64,000 bases of DNA from Nostoc foliaceum FACHB-393 (GCF_014698505.1 NZ_JACJTD010000004.1:124001-188000); one strand, 5' to 3'. Numbered from the stretch's first letter, positions 1 to 8,527 are shown. Notes: generated by a model from the sequence alone, not told the origin. Numbers and translations: made by a program.

Positions 1-2
1 GA

Positions 3-158
3 ATTGGCATCGAACGAGGAACGTATTTAGGGATTACGCGCGAGTGGTTGTATTGGTATAAGGCGGAAGGAAAACGCTTTTTAACATCAGAAGAACGTGC
101 TAATCTCCTAGCAGAAAGATTGCGATCGCTCGGCATAGATCCTGATTCTCTGTCCTGA
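3..158 (+). CDS. Uma2 family endonuclease-like protein, C-terminal part (cut by window edge)
   Basis: An open frame enters from the left edge (reading from base 3) and ends at TGA 156-158, giving about 51 residues. The pattern of a G-x-Y-x-G-I stretch, a tryptophan-rich WLYWY block and a tail ending in LRSLGIDPDSL is what I know from the C-terminus of Uma2 (DUF820) proteins, a PD-(D/E)XK nuclease-fold family that is greatly expanded in cyanobacteria. The catalytic core lies outside the window, so neither its integrity nor its start can be judged. A second, complete Uma2 gene lies at 5086. The function of most Uma2 proteins is unproven. Confidence 0.6.
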   Translation: MGIERGTYLGITREWLYWYKAEGKRFLTSEERANLLAERLRSLGIDPDSLS

Positions 159-208
159 ATTGCTAGTAAAGACTAATCTAGGACTGACGCACTGAAGCCT
201 GAAACCCT

Positions 209-284
209 GATCCCCCTAAATCCCCCTTACAAAGGGGGACTTTGTTTCTTGTTCCCCCCTTTTTAAGGGGGGCTAGGGGGGATC
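209..284. repeat. C-rich/G-rich palindromic interspersed repeat
   Basis: The left arm (GATCCCCCTAAATCCCCCTT) is mirrored by a G-rich right arm ending in GGGGGGATC, with an inner CCCCCTT/AAGGGGG pairing. This type of hairpin repeat is scattered between genes in Nostocales. It sits 50 bp after the Uma2 stop and could act as a transcription barrier, but no function can be read from the sequence. Confidence 0.7.
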
Positions 285-397
285 GAAACGCTACTAGGCA
301 ACTTGATAAGACTTGTGTATACACCGTAGCTTAAAAAGGCGGGAACGTTCAAAGCCCCTTTTTTAAGGGGATCTGAGTATGTAAGTTCTGTAATCAA

Positions 398-649
398 CGA
401 AGCTCAAAGGTTCACGCGCAAAGCTCAAAAGTTCACTCACGAAGCTCAGAGGTTCTCGCGCAAAGCTCAGAGGTTCACTCACGAAGCTCAAAGGTTCACT
501 CACGAAGCTCAGAGGTTCACTCACGAAGCTCAAAGGTTCACTCACGAAGCTCAGAGGTTCTCGCGCAAAGCTCAGAGGTTCACTCACGAAGCTCAAAGGT
601 TCACTCACGAAGCTAAGAGATTCACACGCAAGTATCAAAGACTCATTAC
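398..649. repeat. Tandem array: 12 copies of a 21-bp unit
   Basis: Twelve head-to-tail units of exactly 21 bp, consensus CGAAGCTCARAGGTTCACTCA, run from 398 to 649. Two variants alternate: a CACTCA ending and a CGCG ending (TTCTCGCGCA or TTCACGCGCA). The first ten units are nearly identical, while the last two have drifted. On the minus strand the array reads as a 7-residue SFVSEPL repeat, but that frame has no ribosome binding site and no known family, so I treat it as noncoding. It lies about 120 bp downstream of the CHAT-STAND-TPR gene. Confidence 0.9.
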
Positions 650-756
650 AGCAGTTTTCATTTACTTAACTCACACTCTTGCCTTCTTCTTCGCACCTCT
701 GCGCCTACCCTGCGGGAACGCCTAAAGGCAAATGCGTGAAACAAAAATCTTTCAGT

Positions 757-783
757 AATTACGAATTACGAATTACGAATTAC
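757..783. repeat. Short tandem repeat AATTACG (about 4 copies)
   Basis: A heptamer AATTACG is iterated just under four times. Such short tandemly repeated heptanucleotides are typical intergenic filler in heterocystous cyanobacteria. It overlaps the last codons of the severed TPR frame that ends at 773, suggesting the original gene end was eroded by the repeat. Confidence 0.75.
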
Positions 784-997
784 CCATCACCCTCTCAAGA
801 CTCGCCCTCAACCTTTCAGCATACGGTGACTTCAATCGCTGCAAAATCTCTAAAGCTTGTTGCAAATAGGATATCGCTTTAGTGTATTCACCCTGTTGTT
901 CTGCCAAATCTCCTAACCACCACAGAGTCATTGCTTTGCCTTGGACATAACCAATGCGTTCTTTTATTTCCAAAGACTGATGGAAAAGTGCGATCGC
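773..997 (-). pseudogene. Severed C-terminal TPR segment of the CHAT-STAND-TPR gene
   Basis: Directly downstream of the TAA at 998-1000, and in the same frame, coding continues for 74 residues to a stop at 773: first the rest of a TPR (AIALFHQSLEIKERIGYVQGK), then a last helix pair ending near RVMGNS. In the neighbouring repeats the codon at the stop position is CAA, within GEVEQAIAL; here it is TAA, within GEVD-stop-AIAL. One C-to-T change therefore explains the break. Unless the stop is read through, this segment is not translated, apart from a possible internal restart at an ATG. Confidence 0.75.
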
Positions 998-1861
998 TTA
1001 ATCCACTTCCCCTTTATTGGCGTAGATAATTGCCAGTTGGTGCAACGTCGCCGCTTTAGTTTTTACATCTCCAATGCGTTCACTTATTTCCAAAGACTGA
1101 TTGAAAAGTGCGATCGCTTGCTCCACTTCCCCTTTTCTGGCATAGATACCTGCCAGTTGGTGCAACGTCTTCGCTTTGCCTTGGACATTACCAATGCGTT
1201 CATCAATTTCAAGGACTTGATTGAAAAGTGCGATCGCTAGCTCCACTTGCCCTTTGTTGGCGTAGATACGTCCTAGTTGGTGTAACGTCGCCGCTTTGCC
1301 TTGGACATCACCAATGCGTTCTTTTATTTCCAAAGAGTGGTTATAGAGTGCGATCGCTTGCTCTACCTGCCCTTTGTTGGCGTAGATACGTCCCAGTTCG
1401 TGCAACGTCGCCGCTTTGCCTTGGACATCACCAATGCGTTCTTTTATTTCCAAAGACTGATTAAAAAGTGTGATCGCTTGCTCCACTCCACCTTTGTTGG
1501 CGTACATACGTCCCAGTTCGTGCAACGTTGCCGCTTTCGTTTGGACATTTCCAATACGTTCAGTTATTTCCAAAGACTGATTGAAAAGTGCGATCGCTTG
1601 CTCCACTTCCCCTTTGTCAGCGTAGATACTTGCTAGATTGTGCAACGTCGCCGCTTTGCCTTGGACATCACCAATGCGTTCTTTTATTTCCAAAGACTGG
1701 TTGTAGAGTACGATCGCTTGTTCCACTTCCCCTCTGTTGGCGTAGATCATTGCCAGATTGTTCAACGTCGCCGCTTTGCCTTGGACATCACCGATGCGTT
1801 CTTTTATTTCCAAAGAGTGGTTATAGAGTGCGATCGCTTCATCCACTTCCCCTTTGTTGGC
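962..1861. repeat. 120-bp repeats encoding TPRs, each with a HIP1-like site in the same place
   Basis: The 3' part of the CHAT gene consists of successive 120-bp units (40 codons) that are highly similar in DNA. HIP1 octamers or one-base variants occur at 990, 1110, 1230, 1350, 1470, 1590, 1710 and 1830, exactly 120 bp apart, encoding the AIA of the TPR helix motif. The variants at 1470 and 1710 have lost one base of the octamer. The high nucleotide identity points to recent unit expansion or gene conversion. Confidence 0.9.
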
Positions 1862-4348
1862 TTTTAGCATCCCTAAACAATGATAAATTGATGCTAGTTC
1901 TTGTTCGTCTTCTGCGGGACAAAGATTTAAAGCTTGTTCGTAATAGTTTAATGCTTGATCAACCTCACCCATTTGGTGTTCACAATAAGCAATCTCTTTG
2001 AGAACACTATGGTTTTTAGTAATTTCTAAGGTTGATTTGCACAGATGTGTTACTTCCCGAAATCGACTTTGATTCCGCAAGTATTCCGCCAATGAACTAG
2101 CTATTTTCGCCGCAATTTCTCCATCCTTCCCCAGCAACGCCAAGCGATGAATTTCTAACATTTGTGCTTCCGTCGCACCTTCCGCCTCTTCCCACCACAG
2201 ACGATACAAAATTTGTGCAGCTTGTTTATACAACTCTTCACCTTTGGGGTTTTCTGGAAACTCAAGCAACGGTGACAAAATCCGGGGAACACGATACAAC
2301 CTCTCTGTGTTGTTGGTGAAGGTAACTTCCAACAAACCCAAAATTTCAGCGCGTTGCTTATGACTTTCCCAACTTGAGATATCCTCACAAATCGGGGAAA
2401 TAGCAGCTAGAGGAACAGGTAACTCATATACCAACAACTTCCCCAGCATTTGACGCAAAGCTGGAGTTTGCTGCTTCAGCAATTCCTCAGCCAAAATATC
2501 CTCGCGGAATTTTTCTTCTGCCACTTCCATCTTCTTTAAGATTGTGGCGAGATTATCTGTAATATTTTCAGAAAGAATCTTATCCAACCATTCCAACAGG
2601 CGAGGATTTCCATCTGCTGCTTTTTTGGCGAGTTTCTGCAATTCTGCATCAATACCCAAAGTGCCATTAAACGAATCCAGACGATTATACTTTTTAATTA
2701 AATCTGCCCCACCCAGAGCACCCAGAGGTTCGCGGTACAGACGATGATTAAGTTCCGACAATGTGAAATTGTAGCGACAGGTAATAATTACCTTGTGGGG
2801 AAGTTGGGAATTTTGCATCGCCTTCAGCAACGCCAGCAGTACATCCACAACTTGTGGTTGCAAGACATAAACCCCATTGCGTAATTCCAAATTAGCCTCA
2901 AAGTCATCCAGCACAAAGGCAAAGCGCTGTTCTTTGGTATTCAGTCCTTCAGTGAAAAACTTGGTGAGGCGCTGCATCAACGGTAACTTGCCATTGAGAA
3001 TTTCATGCCCCCGTTCCGAGGTACATTGTTCAGCAAGGCTTTTGAGCAGTTTGTCCTCATCGAGTTGCCGAAAATTCACCAGCCTGTGATAGCCAACCAT
3101 CCTTTCCAGAAGTCGCGCCGTCACAGTACTCTTACCCACACCCCCCAGTCCGTGAATTAGTACCCCTAATGAAGTGCGAATAGCTTTGAGACAACGTTGC
3201 AAAGTCCGCCGTCTGCCAACAAACTCAGAGGGTTTCGCCACCCGCACCAGTTGGGTATCGGGATCTAAAAACTGTTCATAAGCAGGTTCCGGCGCAGAGG
3301 GTGGCACATCTCCCAACACACCCACCAACGCACCGGGACATTCTCCCTGGACATATAACCGCAACAAATGCCAGTCACGCACATTCTGTTTAAACAACTG
3401 CTGGTAAGTGCTAGCGAGTGCTTCAGCTAATTGATATCCGGCTGCCAATTTCCCATAGAGGTGCGCGGCGGCGGCTGTGGCTGTCCGATCTTCCACAGGC
3501 CGCCCCCAACTTAAAACAGCCCTAGCACCTTGGGCAATTAGCGCCTCAGCCATTGAAGGGACAGCCCCTTTATCTGCTCCTTGTCCAGTCCGACACCCAG
3601 ATAAAAACACCAATTTGGGAAAGCGAAACCGGAAGACTTCCGCCAGTTCTGCGGCTGTGGTTTCGTGGCGATCGCCGATTTCTGTCTCAGTAATAAAGTA
3701 AGGGGTGTAAGGTGCTTCATCTTTAATTGACGCGTGTCCTGTGAGGTGAAACACATCAAAGTCATTCAGATAGCGACTCCACACCTTACCCAACTCGCTA
3801 ACGCAACCGCTTTCTTCCACCCGCAAATCAACAGCAAAATCTTGCGTATCAGCCAGAATTCTCGCCTCTTCCTGTTCAAACTCTAACTTTGGTTCCACAT
3901 CTTCCGGGTCGGTTGCCATAAACAATACTCGCAATTGTCGTGCTTCCACAGAAAACCCTTCAGTTTCTTTCTCAATCCAGCGCAGAGGTAACACCACTGG
4001 ATTAACCCGCTTCACCAAAAAATCCTCACCATCATGCAGCACTTCCCAAGGTAAATGCGCCAATTTTTGATCGGTATCAATGGCAATTACCAACCCCTCA
4101 GCGCGACAGTTAGCAATTCCCCGACTCAACCAGCGTCCATCGCCATCCAACCAAAAAAATAACTGCTGCCCGATTCCTGGTAAATTGGGCAGCAGTTTAT
4201 AGTAATCTCGTTCACCTTGCTTGAGGAAATCAGCGATTTCTGCTAATTTCAGACGACGTGATTCATAGTGCTTTATTTGAGGTAGCCAATACCTGAGTTC
4301 AACTGTTTCCTGCGTACTTTCCCGAAGTTGAATGCGGATAGTTTGCAC
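998..4348 (-). CDS. CHAT protease - STAND NTPase - TPR protein, truncated by an in-frame stop
   Basis: This 1116-residue protein combines three modules. Residues 130-350 form a caspase-like CHAT domain with the catalytic histidine in HLTGHA (His205) and cysteine in LSGCRTG (Cys252). A STAND/NACHT-type NTPase follows, with P-loop HGLGGVGKST near 399-408 and Walker B FVLDDFE near 478. From about residue 780 a ladder of 40-residue TPRs with ALYN-QSLEIKERIGDVQGKAATL units runs to the end. In this architecture the TPRs usually sense a ligand, the NTPase oligomerises and the CHAT protease is released; that is inference here. The GTG start at 4348 immediately follows the TAA of the EACC1-like gene, so translation is probably coupled. 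The frame stops at a TAA inside a TPR; the same frame continues to 773. Confidence 0.88.
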   Translation of the reverse strand: MQTIRIQLRESTQETVELRYWLPQIKHYESRRLKLAEIADFLKQGERDYYKLLPNLPGIGQQLFFWLDGDGRWLSRGIANCRAEGLVIAIDTDQKLAHLPWEVLHDGEDFLVKRVNPVVLPLRWIEKETEGFSVEARQLRVLFMATDPEDVEPKLEFEQEEARILADTQDFAVDLRVEESGCVSELGKVWSRYLNDFDVFHLTGHASIKDEAPYTPYFITETEIGDRHETTAAELAEVFRFRFPKLVFLSGCRTGQGADKGAVPSMAEALIAQGARAVLSWGRPVEDRTATAAAAHLYGKLAAGYQLAEALASTYQQLFKQNVRDWHLLRLYVQGECPGALVGVLGDVPPSAPEPAYEQFLDPDTQLVRVAKPSEFVGRRRTLQRCLKAIRTSLGVLIHGLGGVGKSTVTARLLERMVGYHRLVNFRQLDEDKLLKSLAEQCTSERGHEILNGKLPLMQRLTKFFTEGLNTKEQRFAFVLDDFEANLELRNGVYVLQPQVVDVLLALLKAMQNSQLPHKVIITCRYNFTLSELNHRLYREPLGALGGADLIKKYNRLDSFNGTLGIDAELQKLAKKAADGNPRLLEWLDKILSENITDNLATILKKMEVAEEKFREDILAEELLKQQTPALRQMLGKLLVYELPVPLAAISPICEDISSWESHKQRAEILGLLEVTFTNNTERLYRVPRILSPLLEFPENPKGEELYKQAAQILYRLWWEEAEGATEAQMLEIHRLALLGKDGEIAAKIASSLAEYLRNQSRFREVTHLCKSTLEITKNHSVLKEIAYCEHQMGEVDQALNYYEQALNLCPAEDEQELASIYHCLGMLKANKGEVDEAIALYNHSLEIKERIGDVQGKAATLNNLAMIYANRGEVEQAIVLYNQSLEIKERIGDVQGKAATLHNLASIYADKGEVEQAIALFNQSLEITERIGNVQTKAATLHELGRMYANKGGVEQAITLFNQSLEIKERIGDVQGKAATLHELGRIYANKGQVEQAIALYNHSLEIKERIGDVQGKAATLHQLGRIYANKGQVELAIALFNQVLEIDERIGNVQGKAKTLHQLAGIYARKGEVEQAIALFNQSLEISERIGDVKTKAATLHQLAIIYANKGEVD

Positions 4349-4675
4349 TTATTTGCTGATAGATTTGAGGATTTCCGTGATTTCCTCTATGGTAGCTTCT
4401 TCGAGTAAAATCCTGTTTCCAGTCTCAGGGTCAAGAATTACCACATCAAATTGCTTACCTGGATGAGATTTATGCCATTCTTGATACCATTTGCGAATTT
4501 GTTCAGCTAAAGCCACAGCACCACCCACAATGCCAATAATAGTAGCGATGGCGGCGAGAGTTCCCTCTCTTTGCGTCGGAACTTCATAGCTTCCCGATAT
4601 TCCAGGAATTTCTAGCAAAGCCTCGGCTGCTGCTGGTGCGCTTTCACCTTCGATTCCAATTTGAATTTCTGCCAT
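4349..4675 (-). CDS. EACC1-like small companion protein of the CHAT-STAND effector
   Basis: The 108-residue protein starts at the ATG at 4675, preceded by AGGTAA at good spacing; an upstream in-frame start would add 13 residues. It has an N-terminal beta-alpha-beta-like part, a central hydrophobic stretch (about 47-65, AAIATIIGIVGGAVALAEQI) and a C-terminal part with a strand, a DPETG turn and an acidic helix. This layout resembles the effector-associated constant component 1 (EACC1) proteins encoded just before effector genes in NTP-dependent conflict systems. The assignment is from remembered family features, not a search. The stop codon abuts the GTG of the CHAT gene, so the two are co-translated. 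It could instead be an unrelated small membrane-associated adaptor. Confidence 0.6.
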   Translation of the reverse strand: MAEIQIGIEGESAPAAAEALLEIPGISGSYEVPTQREGTLAAIATIIGIVGGAVALAEQIRKWYQEWHKSHPGKQFDVVILDPETGNRILLEEATIEEITEILKSISK

Positions 4676-4787
4676 AAAGTTACCTGTGAATTTATCCAAG
4701 ATTCTGTATATCATCCCTTGAATTTGGGATAAGATTCACGCACAAACGCAGAGAATGACAATTCAGGTTATGTGGAAAAGTCCACCA

Positions 4788-4880
4788 AAAACCTAACCCC
4801 CTAACCCCCTTCCCGATGCGGGAAGGGGGGAAAATTCAAAGTCTCTCTCCTTTTAGGAGAGAGATTTAGAGAGAGGTTTT
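4788..4880. repeat. Interspersed repeat with terminal AAAACCT/AGGTTTT
   Basis: A roughly 93 bp unit opens with AAAACCTAACCCCCTAACCC, has an inner palindrome CCCTTCCCGATGCGGGAAGGG, and closes with GAGAGAGATTTAGAGAGAGG and TTTT. The 7-bp ends are inverted copies. It lies in the 410 bp gap between the EACC1-like gene and the Uma2 gene; a related but shorter unit lies at 42711. The rest of this gap shows only AATTACG-type fragments. Confidence 0.65.
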
Positions 4881-5085
4881 CTAGATGCCGTGAAAAGTCA
4901 GACGCAGAGAGTATTGCAAAATTATTTACTTTGTGTTGCAAGAATTGCCTAAAATAAGGCAACAGACGCAAACCTGGAAATCCAGATTGAATCTGACTTT
5001 CAAAAATTACGAATTACGTTAGCAATGTAGGAGCGTCATTATCAATTACAAATTACTTTAAGTCCTTTTTTAGCAGGTGAACAAT

Positions 5086-5703
5086 ATGGTTCAGACTCCA
5101 GTTAAAAAACTAACTTTTGAAGAGTTTCTAGAGCAATACCCTGATGGTGGCATTTACGAACTGATCAATGGAGAGATTATACCAGTGGAGCCAACTAGAG
5201 CGCATAAGAATGTCGCAAGGTTTTTAATGCTTGGCTTCAATGATGAAATTAGGCGCTTGGGACTAGATTATATTGCTGATAAAGATATCATTGTTAGGAC
5301 GTTTACTGATACTGGGGAAGAACGAGGTAGAAATCCAGATGTAGGTGTAGTTAATGCATCACAGTGGAATACTAATGTTCTAGCCTATGGTGCGCTGATT
5401 GAACCGATTCAACTTGCTGTAGAAATCACCTCAACAAACTGGGATGATGATTACGTTGACAAGCTAGATGAGTATCAGCGACTCGGTATCTCTGAGTATT
5501 GGATTGTAGATTATCTGGCGATCGCTTCTCGTGCTTATCTTGGTAATCCCAAACTCCCCACGGTTTTTGTTTACCAATTGGTTGAGGGTCAATACCAAGT
5601 TCAAAAGTTTACGGGCAATGATCGTATTATCTCTACTACTTTCCCCGAACTGGCGTTAACTGTTAAACAAGTTGTAGCTGCAAGTCAAATCCAAAAACTA
5701 TGA
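5086..5703 (+). CDS. Uma2 family endonuclease-like protein
   Basis: This 205-residue protein carries the Uma2 (DUF820) pattern: an N-terminal LTFEEFLEQYPD segment, a YELINGEIIP strand pair, NPDVGVV, an AVEITS strand with the catalytic-type glutamate, a lysine in DKLDEYQ, and EYWIVD. These are the D...E-x-T...K positions of a PD-(D/E)XK nuclease fold. The ATG at 5086 has AGGTGA five bases upstream; a GTG at 5077 overlaps that Shine-Dalgarno sequence and is less likely. tilS follows after 12 bp and may be co-transcribed. Uma2 proteins are highly multiplied in cyanobacteria, often near transposons, and their substrate is unknown. Confidence 0.85.
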   Translation: MVQTPVKKLTFEEFLEQYPDGGIYELINGEIIPVEPTRAHKNVARFLMLGFNDEIRRLGLDYIADKDIIVRTFTDTGEERGRNPDVGVVNASQWNTNVLAYGALIEPIQLAVEITSTNWDDDYVDKLDEYQRLGISEYWIVDYLAIASRAYLGNPKLPTVFVYQLVEGQYQVQKFTGNDRIISTTFPELALTVKQVVAASQIQKL

Positions 5704-5715
5704 GAAGTTCTAAAA

Positions 5716-6711
5716 ATGGTATGGACTCCTCTACACGCGAAAATCCATCGCACCATCCGATCGCGCCACTTATTTGAACGCAACCAGCGTCTATTAATCG
5801 CTGTCTCTGGCGGACAGGATTCTCTGTGTTTAATCAAATTACTTTTAGATTTACAATCCAAATGGGAATGGGATTTAGGTATTGCTCACTGTGATCATCG
5901 CTGGCGTTCTGACTCCGAAGCTAATGCTCATCACGTCGAGAATTTAGCTAAAACTTGGGATATATCCTTTTATTTAGAAACAGCAAACGAACCTATAAAT
6001 AGTGAAGCTGCTGCACGCGATTGGCGCTATCAAGCTTTAAGTGCGATCGCGCAAACAAATAATTATCAATATATAGTTACAGGACACACCGCAAGCGATC
6101 GCGCCGAAACTCTCCTCTACAACTTAATTCGCGGTACTGGTGCTGATGGCTTACAAGCCCTAACTTGGCAACGTCCCCTAACTACAAGCATTATGCTAGT
6201 GCGTCCACTGTTAGAAATTACTCGCTCACAAACAGAGCAATTTTGCCAAGAGTTTAAATTGCCAATTTGGGAAGATTCCACCAATCAAGATTTGCAATAT
6301 GCCCGCAACCGCATTCGCCAAGAGTTAATACCATATTTGCGGGAAAATTTCAATCCTCAAGTAGAATCAGCCTTAGCCCAAACAGCAGAACTTCTCCAAG
6401 CGGAAGTAGAATATTTAGAAAAAGCTGCCCAGCAGTTTCGAGAAAAGGCGATGGACATTGGGCATGAAGAAGATTCCCTTATTGCTCCTTTTCCCTTAAG
6501 GTTAAATCGTCGGGTATTGCAGAAAGCACCATTGGCACTGCAACGTCGGGTGATGCGTCAGGTGTTGCAGCAAATACTGACTGATGCCCCAAGTTTTGAA
6601 CATATCGAAAAATTAACGGCTCTAATTATAGCGCCAAACCGATCGCAAACCGATCCATTTCCTGGTGGTGCGATCGCTCAATTAGAAGGCGACTGGATTT
6701 ATTTGAAATAG
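5716..6711 (+). CDS. tilS: tRNA(Ile)-lysidine synthetase
   Basis: TilS attaches lysine to cytidine 34 of the CAU-anticodon tRNA(Ile), changing its decoding from AUG to AUA; it is essential in most bacteria. The PP-loop ATP-binding motif SGGQDS is at residues 31-36. AHCDHRWRSDSEANAHHVE, VTGHTASDRAETLLYNLIRG and EDSTNQDLQYARNRIRQELIP follow in the usual order, then a TilS substrate-binding region to the end. At 331 residues it is the short form common in cyanobacteria, without a long C-terminal domain. The ATG lies 12 bp after the Uma2 stop; no strong ribosome binding site is visible, consistent with read-through from upstream. It converges on hmpF. Confidence 0.95.
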   Translation: MVWTPLHAKIHRTIRSRHLFERNQRLLIAVSGGQDSLCLIKLLLDLQSKWEWDLGIAHCDHRWRSDSEANAHHVENLAKTWDISFYLETANEPINSEAAARDWRYQALSAIAQTNNYQYIVTGHTASDRAETLLYNLIRGTGADGLQALTWQRPLTTSIMLVRPLLEITRSQTEQFCQEFKLPIWEDSTNQDLQYARNRIRQELIPYLRENFNPQVESALAQTAELLQAEVEYLEKAAQQFREKAMDIGHEEDSLIAPFPLRLNRRVLQKAPLALQRRVMRQVLQQILTDAPSFEHIEKLTALIIAPNRSQTDPFPGGAIAQLEGDWIYLK

Positions 6712-6716
6712 TTAAA

Positions 6717-6750
6717 AGTTATGAGTTAGGAATTTTTTTAATTCATAACT
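6717..6750. terminator. Possible bidirectional terminator between tilS and hmpF
   Basis: AGTTATGA (6717-6724) pairs with TCATAACT (6743-6750), and the loop contains a run of seven T. It sits between two convergent genes. The arms also match the local AACTCAT-type repeat family, so this may be repeat material rather than an evolved terminator. Confidence 0.35.
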
Positions 6751-6766
6751 CATCACTCCTAACTTG

Positions 6767-8527
6767 TTAAGATGCTAATAATTCTGGCTGAGGCATTAAA
6801 CTTTGGAGAGTGTGGCGCAACTGTGCGATCGCTTGAACTTGATAATCACCAGTTTCCTGGAATTGATCCAAAGATTCTGCAATCCCTTGCAGCTTTTGCC
6901 GTAAGCCATCAAGAGAATCCTGAATTGGTTGTAGTGTTTCTTGATAAAGATCCACCCGACCACAACATTCAGCAGTTGTTCTTCGTAGAGATAGCAAATT
7001 TTCTTCGATCGCTTTCAGTTCTTGGCGCTTCTCATCCAAATCGTGGGTTTGATTGTCAATCATTCCCTGATTTAGCTCAATACCAGAACGAATCTGCTCA
7101 ATTTCACGTTCCAGCTTTTGGATTTCCTGTGAATATTGTTGTCGCTGGGTTTCAATTTGTAACAGAATCGGTTCTAAATTAACTTTATTACCCTCTTCTT
7201 CATCAACAACAGTATGTCCTTGTCGCCGTAGCAATACAGCTTGGTGTTGCTTAAGAAACTTCTGATGCTGTAGCATATTGCGGCGTTGTCCCACCAAACT
7301 GGAGTTTAGCATCTGATAGAGGTCTTTTTCATCTGTTAGTTCCAGTTCCAAATTCATGTGGTCATGGTCAGATGCGTGATTTATTTTAGTTTGGAGTTCT
7401 TCTATAGCTTCTTGTTTATATTTCAGTTCTTGTTCTTGATCGTGAACAAAGGTAGCGTCTATTTCTAACTTATGCTGCAAGTCTTGGACTATCTTTTGTA
7501 GTTCTTCTAAAGGCATTTTCTCCAAAGCTTCTACATCAGCTTGCTGGCCGAGAACCACACCACCAGACGTTGCAGCCAAAGAGTGAATCTGTTGATATAA
7601 CTCTTCGGCATTTCGTAACTGCTCTTTAATTATCCGAGCATACTCTTGCTTGCTGCTAAGGTCTGCTGTATTTATCTGCAATTGGGCTGTGTGCTGAATT
7701 AGAGAATTTTGTGATTCTTGCAATGCATTTTGGCGATCGCTAAAGGTTTGTGACAAGCGCTCAACTTCTTGTTGCTGTTGTGCGATCGCAGTTTTTTCCT
7801 CCTCCAGTTTTTGCCAGTGGGGGGTAAGAGTAGCTTGCTGCTTTTCGATCAATTCAAAGGCCAGATGCAGGTGTTCTCTTACTGTCTCCGTGGGAGCAAC
7901 ACGACTAGACAAGCGATCGAGCAACTCACTCATTACCCGACTTTGCTCCTCATCCAAAACCGTCCCCTGTTGGAAATCCGCTTGACGCTCCTCCAGGCGA
8001 CGCTGCTCACCCCGCAAATGCTCCCAAGCGCCTTCCAATTCTAGGCGGTTGCGTTCAACTTCTGTTTGTAACCGTTCAATTTCCTGGCGGGATGTGTCAA
8101 CTTCCTGTTTTTGCTCCTCTAGTTGTTGCAACTCATCCTCTAATTGTTGCAACTGTTCTGAGCGTACTTCCATGTCCATTTCACGGCGATTCAACTCTTG
8201 CGCCTGAAACGTCAGCGATTGCTTCCACTGATCAATCTCATCTTCCTTGAGCTTAAATTTCTCCAATTGGCGGGAAAAATTCTGCAAAATGTTGACTAGT
8301 GGCCGTCCTGCTTCTTGAATCCGCTGCACTTGACGATTCGGATTCAGTTCAACCAGTACCAAAGCACCATCATTTAATTTGCTTGCGTCCTCAGCGGCAA
8401 TTACTTCTTCCGACACAGTACTCCAATTCTGGTCAGTTCGCTGGCAAGCTAGCAGTTTCAGTTCGGTTTTGGCACCGCCACTGAGTAAACCACCTTTCTG
8501 TTTTTGTACTTCTGCTAAATACAGCAC
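6767..8527 (-). CDS. hmpF: Pilus motility taxis protein HmpF (coiled coil)
   Basis: The 586-residue protein has a short globular N-terminus (MLYLAEVQKQKGGLLSGGAK, then a strand-rich stretch to about residue 80) followed by almost continuous heptad-rich coiled coil from about 85 to 560, rich in Q, E and L. This matches HmpF, which in Nostoc punctiforme is needed for hormogonium motility and lies divergent from hmpA; in Synechocystis-type cells its relative localises to the leading pole and promotes pilus extension. The start is GTG at 8527 with AAGGA upstream at normal spacing. It is separated from hmpA by 383 bp. The identity rests on the N-terminus plus gene order. Confidence 0.88.
   Translation of the reverse strand: MLYLAEVQKQKGGLLSGGAKTELKLLACQRTDQNWSTVSEEVIAAEDASKLNDGALVLVELNPNRQVQRIQEAGRPLVNILQNFSRQLEKFKLKEDEIDQWKQSLTFQAQELNRREMDMEVRSEQLQQLEDELQQLEEQKQEVDTSRQEIERLQTEVERNRLELEGAWEHLRGEQRRLEERQADFQQGTVLDEEQSRVMSELLDRLSSRVAPTETVREHLHLAFELIEKQQATLTPHWQKLEEEKTAIAQQQQEVERLSQTFSDRQNALQESQNSLIQHTAQLQINTADLSSKQEYARIIKEQLRNAEELYQQIHSLAATSGGVVLGQQADVEALEKMPLEELQKIVQDLQHKLEIDATFVHDQEQELKYKQEAIEELQTKINHASDHDHMNLELELTDEKDLYQMLNSSLVGQRRNMLQHQKFLKQHQAVLLRRQGHTVVDEEEGNKVNLEPILLQIETQRQQYSQEIQKLEREIEQIRSGIELNQGMIDNQTHDLDEKRQELKAIEENLLSLRRTTAECCGRVDLYQETLQPIQDSLDGLRQKLQGIAESLDQFQETGDYQVQAIAQLRHTLQSLMPQPELLAS

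Noticed and set aside
363..638. 91-codon minus-strand frame of SFVSEPL heptapeptides
   Set aside because: It is a direct by-product of a 21-bp tandem array, lacks a ribosome binding site and matches no protein family I know.
941..2001. Several plus-strand frames opposite the TPR repeats
   Set aside because: They are antisense images of the 120-bp TPR-coding repeats; the minus-strand frame has the recognised domains.
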